Numbered from the stretch's first letter, positions 9,172-18,527 are shown. The stretch is 48,097 nt of DNA from an uncultured Bacteroidia bacterium (GCA_903834845.1 CAILKW010000290.1:1-48097); one strand, 5' to 3'. Numbers and translations are program-made. The notes: a model not told the origin generated them from the letters alone.

Positions 9172-10106
9172 TTATTTGGCCTCGATAGGTGCATGTTCCC
9201 AATCTCCTGTCATCATGCCCCATAGATTACTCATGATGACAGTTACAGTCATACAAATCAGCCATCCGATGGTTGTGCCCAGCTTACCCAATTGAGATGC
9301 CCCTGCTCCATAGAGCGTAATGCAGGCAAACCACAAGAGCCCCATAAGCAGAGCGTGCAGAATATTTTGTACCTGATCATCGACCTGTTTCTGATCAACA
9401 GAAAAACGCAACCAATCAGATAGGGCAAAAAAGCCCCGGAAAGTGTGAGTGCCCATACCGCATTGTAGGCGCGGTAGGTACCAAATGCCCCGGGAAGGTT
9501 CGCCTTGGCCAATTCAGCCACTTGCAAACCCATCACCAATGTAACATTCAGCATGGAGTTAAAAATTCCTGATACAATGCAAACAATCAGGGCCACTTTA
9601 AAGAAAGTCTTCTTTTCTCCGGATTGACCGGTTTTATCCAGTGACCCAGCCCGGATATTTCCGGCGATGCTGCAATAAATTACCCCATGGACAGAAACAA
9701 GCATGGCCAATAGCAAAAAGCCTCCAGTCAAAGTAAAAATGGCTTCTGGACTAAGTATCAACATGGGAACCAGGGAACCGGTTACGGAGATAATGCCCAC
9801 CATCAGCGAATTGCCCAGCGATAACCCCGCGAGTTGCAATCCCAAACCAAAAGTTACCGAGCCAACGCCAAACAAGAATCCGGTGAGGATCGTTTTTATG
9901 ATCACGGATCCATCAGCCTGTGCATATACTTCCCTAAGTCCGGGGACCGAAATAAAAGCAGTTACAACCGGCAATATCAGCATGGCAACCACTGCATAGA
10001 CGAACCATGTGTTTTCCCATTTCCAGCCCACTATTTTTTTCATCGGAGCTGCAAAACTTCCGTTAAGTACTCCTGATAAAACCGAAGAAAGAATTCCAAT
10101 TATCAT
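9172..10106 (-). pseudogene. rhaT: L-rhamnose transporter (RhaT family), apparent frameshift
   Basis: The first frame, from ATG 10106, gives a multi-spanning membrane protein typical of Bacteroidota RhaT-like transporters (GSFAAPMKKIVGWKWENTW, GSVTFGLGLQLAGLSLGNSL, YNAVWALTLSGAFLPYLIGC). It leaves homology after FLLIRNRS near 9380 and then translates a spurious tail. The missing C-terminal part (QNILHALLMGLLWFACITLY ... LWGMMTGDWEHAP) is in the -1 frame and ends at 9172. A one-base loss near 9377-9405 explains this; a few residues may also be missing at the junction. The joined length of about 310 residues is close to the family's. The gene sits between the SGNH esterase and the GH106 rhamnosidase, where it would import released L-rhamnose. 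It may be a true pseudogene or a sequencing error beside short homopolymers. Type is given as pseudogene because of the broken frame. Confidence 0.8.
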
Positions 10107-10125
10107 GTTAAACAGTTTAAATTGT

Positions 10126-11418
10126 TCATTTTACACCATGCAAATAGCCTTTGAAATCGACCCATTTTTTATCCGATCTGTCGTAAGTGATGGGTTTGGG
10201 ATCCAGCCATTCCACAATCTTTTTCCGGATGGAAAAGGCAAAGAAATGGTTCCCTGTCGGATTGTAATGTCCCAAAAAATATATCTTGTAATAATCATCC
10301 AGTGTTAGATTATATCTTTTGTAATCAGCAACATGAACCAAATTCATATCAAAATAATTAAAATTCTCCTTCTTCAGAAAATCAACGATTTCGTCATCAT
10401 ACCTGGTTCCTTTTTCAATCAGTGAGTTGGTTACACGATAAGGGTCGAACAAGACGACCAGCAGTTTTTTGTCGTTCTTTTCAGCGTAAATTTTCAGTTT
10501 ACCGAGGATGTATTCGGAAGCTGCAAAAGAGTACCGATCAAGGAGGTTTATTATTGAGTTTTCAAGGTTAGCAGTGTCTTTAAAGTCAATGTTCATTTTT
10601 AAACATTTGCTCAATTTTTCAGCCTTTTCAAAGTCCAGATCGGTGATTTTCTTGTTCCTGAAAAGCAACAATTGCAACGCGAGGTCATCTTTAAGGTGTT
10701 GGTACATCCACTCTGGATTGGTCATTTTGTACAACAACTGTGGCGTATTCAAAGGATTTTTGTTTTCAATGAACTGACCGGTATTCAGATCTATCTCGAT
10801 GTTGGGCCAAAAATTACCATGAAACTTCATTCCTGGTTCATTTTTGCTGTTCCAATCCTTTGCGGCAATGTACCGGCAACGCAGCAAACTTCGGGTGTGG
10901 TCGCCACCCCACATATAAAACACCAGGTATTTTGCGCCATTTTTACCGCTCTCTTCCTTCAGTAACCTGAGATAAGCCTGGTAAACGCCATATCCGCCAA
11001 CACCATAATTGCGAACCGGCTCACCAAGATGAGCTGCCAGATACTCCTGCCAGGTCTCACCGTCAGAGACCTGCTGGCATTGGGTAAAACTATCGCCGTA
11101 GGTGTTGATCCTGCATGCCTTCTCTTTGTACATAAACATCGTTCGTGCACCGTCTGCCTGGGTCGTCGAAATGGTACAACTTGTATCGATTCCTTCGAGC
11201 GGAAGGGAATTGCCCAGCACGTAACCCAGGTCGGAATCGAATTTGCTCCAAACTCCGGGCTTATTCAGAAAGACATCCAACTCTGTTTTACTGGGTACAG
11301 CCGATTTGATGTATTCCTCAAAAGTCAATCGTTTCGTGGTTTGTCCTTTCACCGAAACAGCAAAAAAAACCATTATAAAAAACGAAAATCCCCTCTTATT
11401 CAGCCATTTATATTCCAT
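10126..11418 (-). CDS. Secreted SGNH/GDSL-type esterase
   Basis: A 430-residue protein with a signal peptide (cleavage near VKGQ, residue 26). Block I of the SGNH fold is TYGDSFTQ with Ser110 as nucleophile. A block II/III-like stretch NYGVGGYGVYQAYL follows at about 137-150, then FYMWGGDHTR. A late HYNPTGNHFFA segment (about 397-407) supplies the catalytic histidine region. Carbohydrate esterases of this fold remove acetyl or other acyl groups from plant or algal polysaccharides. Its place between rhaT and the GH-D-like lipoprotein fits a debranching role before GH106. The leader upstream carries a phased TATTTC repeat. The ester removed cannot be read from the sequence. Confidence 0.75.
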   Translation of the reverse strand: MEYKWLNKRGFSFFIMVFFAVSVKGQTTKRLTFEEYIKSAVPSKTELDVFLNKPGVWSKFDSDLGYVLGNSLPLEGIDTSCTISTTQADGARTMFMYKEKACRINTYGDSFTQCQQVSDGETWQEYLAAHLGEPVRNYGVGGYGVYQAYLRLLKEESGKNGAKYLVFYMWGGDHTRSLLRCRYIAAKDWNSKNEPGMKFHGNFWPNIEIDLNTGQFIENKNPLNTPQLLYKMTNPEWMYQHLKDDLALQLLLFRNKKITDLDFEKAEKLSKCLKMNIDFKDTANLENSIINLLDRYSFAASEYILGKLKIYAEKNDKKLLVVLFDPYRVTNSLIEKGTRYDDEIVDFLKKENFNYFDMNLVHVADYKRYNLTLDDYYKIYFLGHYNPTGNHFFAFSIRKKIVEWLDPKPITYDRSDKKWVDFKGYLHGVK

Positions 11419-11419
11419 T

Positions 11420-11476
11420 TATTTCTAACTATTTCCCATTATATCGATCTATTTCTACCTTATTTCTACTTATTTC
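11420..11476. repeat. Helically phased TATTTC repeats in the leader of the SGNH esterase gene
   Basis: TATTTC begins at 11420, 11430, 11450, 11461 and 11471, i.e. steps of 10, 20, 11 and 10 bases. On the transcribed strand this is an A-rich series of GAAATA blocks that fills the gap between two genes and runs over the stop codon of the upstream one. It could be a phased A-tract, a binding array, or an A-rich translation enhancer. Confidence 0.6.
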
Positions 11477-14456
11477 CATATTCCAACACCCACTCCACCT
11501 TCCCCTTTTGAGGAGCAGTGATGGTCAGCTCCGTCAATCCATTTGAAAGCTGACTGTAGGAGGATACTCCGGCAGAGCTATGCACCCTTTGAGGTTGCAT
11601 CCCATTGTTTGCTACCACAATCTTTAATGGTTCATTTTCGATCAGATCGGCCTTCGCGGTAAGCTTGTTGTCTTTCCACTGAATGTCAGAGAGTTCCAGA
11701 TAACCTTGCATCAGGTGCCTGTCACTGGAAAGCACTTGCGGATTCTTCTCCTTTTGATGCACCGACATCATGCGGGCTTCCCCTTTTCTCAGATTTTGAG
11801 TCAGTAAAGTATCTCCCTTGAATTCACCCAGTAATTGGTTGTTCCAAAAATCGAAGACATAGTATGAATTGGTTTTGCTGAGTCCCATTCCGCCAAATCC
11901 GGGAGTTCCGGAAAAACTGACCGAAACACGCTTCGGCTTATGATCGTCCTCGTTAAAGAAAGTCAGCTGATGCCATTGGTCGGTTACACGAAAGGCATAT
12001 ACCCTTGGATAATCACTGGAGAAGGCATCGATTGGCCGGGCACTCTGCGGGGTTTGAGGATAGGGAAATATTCTGGATAACTTATACACCAGTCTGGGGG
12101 TCATCAAGGCAAAACTCTGACTGAGCAGCAACCTCGAAGCAGTGACGCAGGACATGGTCAGCAATTTGTTGATGCCATCCTCAGAATCAGCGGGTACTGC
12201 TTTGGTCAGGCTCTTTGCATCCATGTCGTAATTGAACAAGACACGATTTTTGTACCATCGAAGCCCTCCCCGTGCAACCAGATCGGGATTCAGACCGTCG
12301 GTATCTCCCCATATTCTTTGAGAGGCCACAACACCCATAGTCAGATCTGAACCTCTGGTTATGTTCCGTTCATGTACATAGGATTTATCCCCCAATCCAT
12401 TGTATGCCAGCTCAAATACTTTCCGGTACATGCCCGCTGTGGTACAATATGTATCATCCATTCCGCCGTAAGGAGCCCATGCGGTATTGGGGTAATCGAA
12501 CATCATACCCACAATTCCGGCATCGTGCAGATTTTGGTAAACATCTTTCATGTGGGCAACAAAATCACGGTCTGTAAAATCATAGGTGCCAAAATTTTTA
12601 TTGAAGCGGTTTAACTGGTTTTCCACTTGGTAATACGACTGATTGAAAAGCATGTGAGAGGGAAATTGCTCGCAATAATCTTTGGACCTCACGCCGGTTT
12701 GGAAATAGGTGAATGGCAATCCACCCAAATCAATCACAGCCTGTGCCCACTTTTTGCTTGTTTCATAAGGCTTCCGGTAATGACCCCGCAGCAATTCCAT
12801 TCCTTTGCTACCTTGCGATTTTTCATCCCCGCTTCCATGCAATTGCCAATGTTTGTCGTCCCACCAGCCGTTCTCATTGTTTTCGGCATAGCAATCGGGC
12901 ACCAGCCGAATGCCCATTGTCGCATATTTCAACCAACCGGATTGCTTCACCAACTGCATTTCGGCTACTGCACCGGGAGAGTCGTTTATGGCTCTTTTGC
13001 CATTGGAACCTGCGCCGCCATACAAAGGCTGCATGGCATACCAAAGACAAATGGTTGGAAAATAGTAGTAATTCAATTTAACATCCTGTATTGTTTTCAC
13101 TGTCAAGGCATATTTCTCGGCAGCTTCAAGCGGATTTTCAGTGGAGAAATCCAAGTAAAAAGCATCCTCCTCAGGAATATACCGGCTTCCTGCGTCCACA
13201 AACCTGCCGACAGGGTCTTCGGCATACAAATTGAATTTTACGTTGTTAAAATCGGTGGTAATGGTTCTTTTCGCAGAAAGCGGTGTTGCCAATTTTTCCT
13301 TCGAAACTTCACCTTCCAGCAAGATCAATTCATTTAGGATGCAATTGGATCCGGCTACTTTTCTGATGGCAATAGAAGGTTTTCCTCCCTGCATCATTTC
13401 AGGCGTAACCGCGATGAAATAGAGCTGTGGATCCTCTCCGCCAGTCAGATTTGGCAATCGTACCGGAGCCAGGATTTCCTGGTCAATACTAGGTTTTATG
13501 AGGTGCAAGGATTGAACGCACGTGGAATCATACGAACCAAAAACAAGGCCCAACGAATAGGTTTTGGTAGAATTCAGGTTTTTCAACCCGATCTTCAGTT
13601 CACTGTGGTCATAGACAATGGATTTCACCTCCTGAAAGCTGCCTGGATAAATAATGTTGAAAATCTTGTCAATTTTATCCACCGAGCAATAGTTGGTCTT
13701 TGCCCAAAAGCTGGAGTTTCCAATATCAATGTATTCCTTCAACTGAAGACCCGGTGCCAGTTTTGACAATTCAGTTTCACGCCGTTGACCATCGCTGATG
13801 AAGGCAAATTTCTCGAAATTTCGATAGGTAACTCCTCCTGCTACTAGCGAATGTCTCTTATTTTCACTTCCAAAATTCAAAGTCAGATTATTCTGTGACA
13901 GCAAAACCGGCTCTTTTCGGATAGAAGTTTGTACACCGCCCCCTTCACCATCAAGAACCCTGAAATTTTCCTTTATGTCCAGTCCTTTGAAAAGTGAGGC
14001 ATTTGCTACCGGGGAGAATTTTCTGAGTACAAAAGATTCCTTCAAATTGTTGACAATACCGCTTTGAAGCAAGACGAAACCTTTTTTTTCAAATAGCTCA
14101 ATCTTCAAAACCTGATCCGGGTAACCCTTTTTTTGTGAGGTTATGACCAAAGCCGCTCCATTGCCTGCTTTGTCGGTGACAGGTTCAATGCAGTAACTGT
14201 TTTTTACACCAGCTTCGTCTGACCTGAAGTCATTGATCTGGCTGACTGCATTGTACACCGCTTCAACCTTCTGAACTTTGTCAAACGCAGAATAGGTGCC
14301 TTTTTTCAAATTATAACTGACACTTATCAGTTCATTTTCGAAGGTAACGACAGACGAGAATTCCGAAATTGAAATACCGTTTATCGTTTTAGATTTACAG
14401 CCAATAAACAATAGCATAGAGAAAATTAACCAAAGAACCGGTTTCATCTTTTGCAT
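11466..14456 (-). CDS. Large lipoprotein with clan-GH-D-like TIM barrel, putative glycoside hydrolase
   Basis: A 996-residue lipoprotein (LLFIGCKS, Cys20). Residues 30-440 look like beta-rich supersandwich modules of the kind seen before GH36/GH31-type barrels. The barrel region (about 460-800) contains LNYYYFPTICLWYAMQP, a tryptophan-rich ENNENGWWDDKHW, and GIVGMMFDYPNTAWAPYG with Asp654 at the position expected for a clan GH-D nucleophile. It also has RGGLRWYKNRVLFNYDMDA. A C-terminal beta-domain (about 830-996) completes it. This layout resembles alpha-galactosidase/melibiase relatives, but I cannot assign a CAZy family. It lies between the GH110-like and SGNH genes in one operon. The gap to the GH110-like gene is only six bases (14457-14462). 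Membrane attached, possibly at the surface. Confidence 0.6.
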   Translation of the reverse strand: MQKMKPVLWLIFSMLLFIGCKSKTINGISISEFSSVVTFENELISVSYNLKKGTYSAFDKVQKVEAVYNAVSQINDFRSDEAGVKNSYCIEPVTDKAGNGAALVITSQKKGYPDQVLKIELFEKKGFVLLQSGIVNNLKESFVLRKFSPVANASLFKGLDIKENFRVLDGEGGGVQTSIRKEPVLLSQNNLTLNFGSENKRHSLVAGGVTYRNFEKFAFISDGQRRETELSKLAPGLQLKEYIDIGNSSFWAKTNYCSVDKIDKIFNIIYPGSFQEVKSIVYDHSELKIGLKNLNSTKTYSLGLVFGSYDSTCVQSLHLIKPSIDQEILAPVRLPNLTGGEDPQLYFIAVTPEMMQGGKPSIAIRKVAGSNCILNELILLEGEVSKEKLATPLSAKRTITTDFNNVKFNLYAEDPVGRFVDAGSRYIPEEDAFYLDFSTENPLEAAEKYALTVKTIQDVKLNYYYFPTICLWYAMQPLYGGAGSNGKRAINDSPGAVAEMQLVKQSGWLKYATMGIRLVPDCYAENNENGWWDDKHWQLHGSGDEKSQGSKGMELLRGHYRKPYETSKKWAQAVIDLGGLPFTYFQTGVRSKDYCEQFPSHMLFNQSYYQVENQLNRFNKNFGTYDFTDRDFVAHMKDVYQNLHDAGIVGMMFDYPNTAWAPYGGMDDTYCTTAGMYRKVFELAYNGLGDKSYVHERNITRGSDLTMGVVASQRIWGDTDGLNPDLVARGGLRWYKNRVLFNYDMDAKSLTKAVPADSEDGINKLLTMSCVTASRLLLSQSFALMTPRLVYKLSRIFPYPQTPQSARPIDAFSSDYPRVYAFRVTDQWHQLTFFNEDDHKPKRVSVSFSGTPGFGGMGLSKTNSYYVFDFWNNQLLGEFKGDTLLTQNLRKGEARMMSVHQKEKNPQVLSSDRHLMQGYLELSDIQWKDNKLTAKADLIENEPLKIVVANNGMQPQRVHSSAGVSSYSQLSNGLTELTITAPQKGKVEWVLEYGNK

Positions 14457-14462
14457 AATTGA

Positions 14463-16169
14463 TCAAGGTTCTATTTTGATATTTACGGAATTCTTCATCA
14501 TGAAAGGCTCCAGTTTTTGGTTTTCATACCAGGTTGACAGTTTGTAGTCTATGTTGCTAACGATCTTGTTGTTCCTGAATATCAAACCATCTATTGAATG
14601 CATCGACAAGATCACAGGATTATAGACCCTGAACGTATTGTTTTCAATCAGAATATTCCGGTCGTAATAGCTTCTGTTGGCAGGGTTTTCTTCTATGATG
14701 GCCAGCACCACGATGACACCCAATCCGACATTCAATCCAAAATTGCAGTTGTCGAACATATTGTTCCGGATCGTCAGGTCACGGACACCACCCTGTTCGT
14801 ACCAATCCACGCCATTGGCATAGAGATCAATGGCTCCCCACCATGTATGGAAATAGTTGTTTTCAACGACAATTTTCCCCCTCGAACCCAGCAAAAAACC
14901 GCGAGCCCGGTTTCGCTGAATGGTATTGTTTTTAATTAATATTTCGGGCGCATCATCCAGCGAACCGACAATATCCCCCGGTTGTATCTTTTCTGAAACA
15001 GGCTGATTGAAAGTTACTCTCAGGTACTCACGGTTCAATCGGTCAACTTTGCTGACACTGTTTTCGGCATAGGTTGCCAGGTCTTTGGGGGTAGCAAATT
15101 CAACCTTTGTATTGGGAAAGAGGATATTAAGGCCCAATTGTTGAAAATGGACCAACCTCAACAGCAATTGATTAGGCGACAGTACTTTTTCAATTTTCAG
15201 ATAAACACCATGAATGTTACCGGCATCATCCATCTGGCTTTCCAGGGTACTATTTTGAATGGTAATTTTTCCACGGCAGTTGACAAAATGAGTCGCATCC
15301 GCTGAAAGGCTCACCATTCTGCCTGGTGCTGCCAATACTTTTAATCCATCCAGCAAAATATCCGTGCTGCATTGTGCCACTACCCCCATTCCTCCGGCAT
15401 GAAAGATGGTAACATTCTGAATGGTTGTATTTTGACTTGTAGAAATAGTGAAGGCCGGAACCAATCTGTTTTTGGCATTAAAAATCAAGGTATTGCCTAC
15501 TGTTCCTTTCAAGTCCTTTAAATAGATCCGTACGACTCCAGGGCGAATCTCTTTGGCGACCATGGTTTCCACGCCATCGAGGTAATCGAGTGCCATGTAG
15601 GCGATCTCCTTTTTGGAAGTATCAAATTCGAGCAGGTGGCCATAAGGATAGAGCGTTTTTCGCTCATCGTAAAATGTCAACCGGTAGTTTTCGACCTTGA
15701 AGGGGAAAGCAGCAGCGAATGTCAGATCAAGGCTGTCCTTGTAGGCTCCAACAATGGTTCCTTCTGAATGAAATGTTCTCGAATAATCGATGGATAAATT
15801 GCTGATTTTGATGCCTTTTGTATTTTGAAGCAGAAAAGGACAGACATACCCATGGAAGAGCAATTCGGAGCCCTGGCCATCAATTTCCAGGTTTTCCATC
15901 CCGGAAAGATCAAATACCGTGTTTTTCAGTCCATGGTCGTTGTTGCTGATAAACACATATTTATCAGGAGCAAAATCGGGCCGGAATTCATAGGTGCCTT
16001 TGGCCAGTAACAATTTTGTTGCCTTTGTCGCCCGGCACTCCCTTATGGCTTCAACTACCGACAACGTGGCATCTTCTCCTTTGCTGCAAGCCTTTACATA
16101 AACTGTTTTGGGTTGAGCAGAAACTGCTGAGCAATAAAATATTGCTATAAAAACCGATATTATTTTCAT
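14463..16169 (-). CDS. GH110-like alpha-1,3-galactosidase (parallel beta-helix)
   Basis: A 568-residue secreted protein (signal ending AVSAQ, residue 19) made of beta-helix coils with repeated N-N-x-F / I-x-N-x-x-I strands. GH110 features are visible: LLQNTKGIKISNLSIDY, GGMGVVAQCSTDILLDGL, GRMVSLSADATHFVNCRGKI and ESQMDDAGNIHGVYLKI, then WYEQGGVRDLTIRNN. Asp291, Asp314 and Asp315 have the same 23- and 24-residue spacing as the three catalytic aspartates I recall for GH110 (Asp321, Asp344 and Asp345). GH110 enzymes invert and release terminal alpha-1,3-linked galactose. One variation: the segment after ENNYFHT differs from the usual GH110 text, so substrate could have shifted. It is flanked by the DUF6259 and GH-D-like genes, with short gaps, in the same operon. 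Confidence 0.72.
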   Translation of the reverse strand: MKIISVFIAIFYCSAVSAQPKTVYVKACSKGEDATLSVVEAIRECRATKATKLLLAKGTYEFRPDFAPDKYVFISNNDHGLKNTVFDLSGMENLEIDGQGSELLFHGYVCPFLLQNTKGIKISNLSIDYSRTFHSEGTIVGAYKDSLDLTFAAAFPFKVENYRLTFYDERKTLYPYGHLLEFDTSKKEIAYMALDYLDGVETMVAKEIRPGVVRIYLKDLKGTVGNTLIFNAKNRLVPAFTISTSQNTTIQNVTIFHAGGMGVVAQCSTDILLDGLKVLAAPGRMVSLSADATHFVNCRGKITIQNSTLESQMDDAGNIHGVYLKIEKVLSPNQLLLRLVHFQQLGLNILFPNTKVEFATPKDLATYAENSVSKVDRLNREYLRVTFNQPVSEKIQPGDIVGSLDDAPEILIKNNTIQRNRARGFLLGSRGKIVVENNYFHTWWGAIDLYANGVDWYEQGGVRDLTIRNNMFDNCNFGLNVGLGVIVVLAIIEENPANRSYYDRNILIENNTFRVYNPVILSMHSIDGLIFRNNKIVSNIDYKLSTWYENQKLEPFMMKNSVNIKIEP

Positions 16170-16183
16170 GTTTCTTGTTTTTT

Positions 16184-18358
16184 TTAAAAATCCCCCTTTT
16201 CAACCAATACATTCAGTCCTTCGCCTTTGATGGTCAGTGTATCTCTCTGGTTCACGGTTTTCATTGCTTCGAAAGGCGAATAAAGCAAAGCCTGTCGGAT
16301 CTCTTTGCTGGTAAATTTCCATATATATATGGTTGAAGTCACTGTATTATTGGCTACTACTATGGCACGCTGATCGGTTTTGGAATGACCATGCACCTTA
16401 AATAACAAGGCACCTTTTGAATTGATTTCTTCTATTTTGGCCTCCTGGTTGTCGTAGAACTTCCCCATGAAGATGATGTCGTTGAGTTCTCCCCTGATCC
16501 GGTCTGTCTCCTGGAGATATTCGGCCAGATCTTTGTAGATGGGCTGTTTCAAACTGCCCTGGTATTCTTCTGGTTCGACACAAACAACAGCTCCATTGAG
16601 CACCGCCGAATTAATACCTCTAAAATCCCTTGGATAAAAGACGTGAATTGCGGATGTCCACTCAGGAAAAACGTACCGCAGGCTGGCAATTGCATTGGCT
16701 TTTGCATTTCGATAGGTCACCGGGAAATAAGGCAAAAAGCGGTCTATACCTGACTCACCTGCCATTTCAAAATCGGGATTCACCTGCTTGCATTTCTTGT
16801 CCAAACCGGCAATGGCCTGCACCAATCCTTCGCATAAGGCCACGTCGGGTTTGAGCTTGTTCAGTGGATTAAAGTCAAGTGCTGCACCAGAGATCACCTT
16901 GTCCATCTGTAAACCCTGCGCTCCATCTTTTACCAGTTGCACAAACTGATCATCGAGTATCTTTTGCAATTCAGGAACGACTGAGGCACGCACATGGTAA
17001 CGGACATCCAATCCCCTTCGCGCCAAAAAGGTACTTTCGCCCCATCCCATGCCGATTGCTTGTTTCCCATATTGCGTCTGGGCCATGTATTTGTGCAAAT
17101 CCTTTTTGTACCAATCCGTATTTTCATCCAGAATGTTGTAGTTGGTAAAGACCAGGCATTTATCTCCCCTATCTTTGATATCAGCCAACAATTTCTTAAA
17201 TTCCGTCTTCCCTCCAATTTTATCTTCGGGTGTATATATCGGATAGTTGCGCTCCAGTCCGCCGTTGTTCCATCCGATCAATTCGTGACAGGTGACATCA
17301 TATTCCTTTGCATCTTTGGTCCACTGGTTGTACCCCTTAAAATCAGTTACAATTCGATCCTCTGGCTGATAGATGATGGATGAAAACCACATACGTTTCT
17401 TTCTCAGCCAGCTATTTGAGTTATCGAACGGGAAGTGCGCCATGAACCACTTCCGGTAAATCTGGGTCCCTGTGTGCCAGTCACCTTTGTGGACATGGAC
17501 AATAAACTCACCCGATTCAAGCGTTTCACCGGATTTGATAAATGGATAGCGGATGTGCGAAAAGACCAATCCAACAGGTTTACCGGCCGCCTGCTCCTTT
17601 GTTAGCCAGGCATCGCTGCTTCCGGACATATCCGGCATCAGATAGGTGTGCATGTTGCTGACCCGGCAGATGGTATCGTGGTAACCGAGGTACAAGCCCA
17701 TATCGGATTTTGCATCATAAATATCCCACCAAGGCATGGTCACATACATATAATCTGTAGAAAACTCAGCAGCTTCGGCACCTAGCCGTCGCATGCCCGG
17801 AAACTCTTTGAACAGATTAAGGTTGTGACCGCACTCGGTGTTATAGGTCGGTACCGCGAGTCTTGCTTCGCGGTTATGACCAAAATCCTTCATTCCGCCA
17901 ATTCGTGGAAACCAAAACTCCGAGATTGGGTTGTTGTCCTTGTTGGTTAGTTTGGAACGAAAGGAGAGGTTGTCATCATTCAGGGTAATGGAATAGATTA
18001 GGTCAATGGGATAAATTCCCAATGCCGATTTCATTTCGGAATAGCTGACTGTAATTGCATTGCCACTTTTATTCACTGACTTAGCCTTTTGTTCGGCCCC
18101 ATCAATGTAGTTTGCCAGATTGTCTTTCATCTGTAGGTTGATCCTGAAATTGGAAGCCAGCCGCTTTTCTGCCACCAGTTCGCAACTGTTTTTTTTGACA
18201 TAAAGTGAGGAGATTACTCCTGTTGTTGCGTCAACTTCTACTTTAAAGTTGTCGTTTTCTATGGATACAACCGAATGAGAATAACCTTCCGCTGTAAAAG
18301 CAAAAAGTAAAAACATCAGGAAGAAAAAGTAATTTATGATTTTAACTTTCTGTTTCAT
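16184..18358 (-). CDS. DUF6259-type secreted protein, putative glycoside hydrolase
   Basis: A 724-residue protein with a signal peptide (ends near TAEGYS, residue 26). Residues 30-300 form a beta-sandwich start (SIENDNFKVEVDATTGVISS), as in many GH13/31/36-like proteins. A probable TIM barrel follows, with CHELIGWNNGGLERNYP, FTNYNILDENTDWY, GAQGLQMDKVISG and EMAGESGIDRFLPYF, and then a short C-terminal beta domain. I match this to the DUF6259 group by overall appearance. Candidate catalytic acids are the Asp in LQMDK and the Glu in AGESG, by analogy with other retaining barrels. No reaction is established. It is the third of a run of exported enzymes between the UROD gene and rhaT, so a glycan-cleaving role is the simplest reading. 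Confidence 0.55.
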   Translation of the reverse strand: MKQKVKIINYFFFLMFLLFAFTAEGYSHSVVSIENDNFKVEVDATTGVISSLYVKKNSCELVAEKRLASNFRINLQMKDNLANYIDGAEQKAKSVNKSGNAITVSYSEMKSALGIYPIDLIYSITLNDDNLSFRSKLTNKDNNPISEFWFPRIGGMKDFGHNREARLAVPTYNTECGHNLNLFKEFPGMRRLGAEAAEFSTDYMYVTMPWWDIYDAKSDMGLYLGYHDTICRVSNMHTYLMPDMSGSSDAWLTKEQAAGKPVGLVFSHIRYPFIKSGETLESGEFIVHVHKGDWHTGTQIYRKWFMAHFPFDNSNSWLRKKRMWFSSIIYQPEDRIVTDFKGYNQWTKDAKEYDVTCHELIGWNNGGLERNYPIYTPEDKIGGKTEFKKLLADIKDRGDKCLVFTNYNILDENTDWYKKDLHKYMAQTQYGKQAIGMGWGESTFLARRGLDVRYHVRASVVPELQKILDDQFVQLVKDGAQGLQMDKVISGAALDFNPLNKLKPDVALCEGLVQAIAGLDKKCKQVNPDFEMAGESGIDRFLPYFPVTYRNAKANAIASLRYVFPEWTSAIHVFYPRDFRGINSAVLNGAVVCVEPEEYQGSLKQPIYKDLAEYLQETDRIRGELNDIIFMGKFYDNQEAKIEEINSKGALLFKVHGHSKTDQRAIVVANNTVTSTIYIWKFTSKEIRQALLYSPFEAMKTVNQRDTLTIKGEGLNVLVEKGDF

Positions 18359-18527
18359 AGTCTATTTAAAATTTCACTATTGAGTTCGCTCCTAAAAGCA
18401 TAAAATAAAGAAGGCCACTAAGTCACTAAGTCATTACAAAGGTTAAAAATCAGCACTATGATTCTTTGTGAATCTTTGTGTGGCAGGAAAATGCTTTTTA
18501 TAGCGGACTCTCTATTGATTATTTCCA
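18359..18527. repeat. Intergenic element with CACTAAGT and ATTCTTTGTG tandem repeats
   Basis: Inside this 169-base gap, CACTAAGT occurs twice in tandem (18416-18431), then a ten-base unit occurs twice (ATTCTTTGTG and AATCTTTGTG, 18461-18480). The outer flanks GCCAC (18415-18419) and GTGGC (18480-18484) are inverted, so the whole 18413-18484 forms a long imperfect inverted repeat. Similar CACTAAG/CACAAAG strings are scattered in many Bacteroidota intergenic regions, as I recall. It splits the operon between the UROD and DUF6259 genes. Confidence 0.6.
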
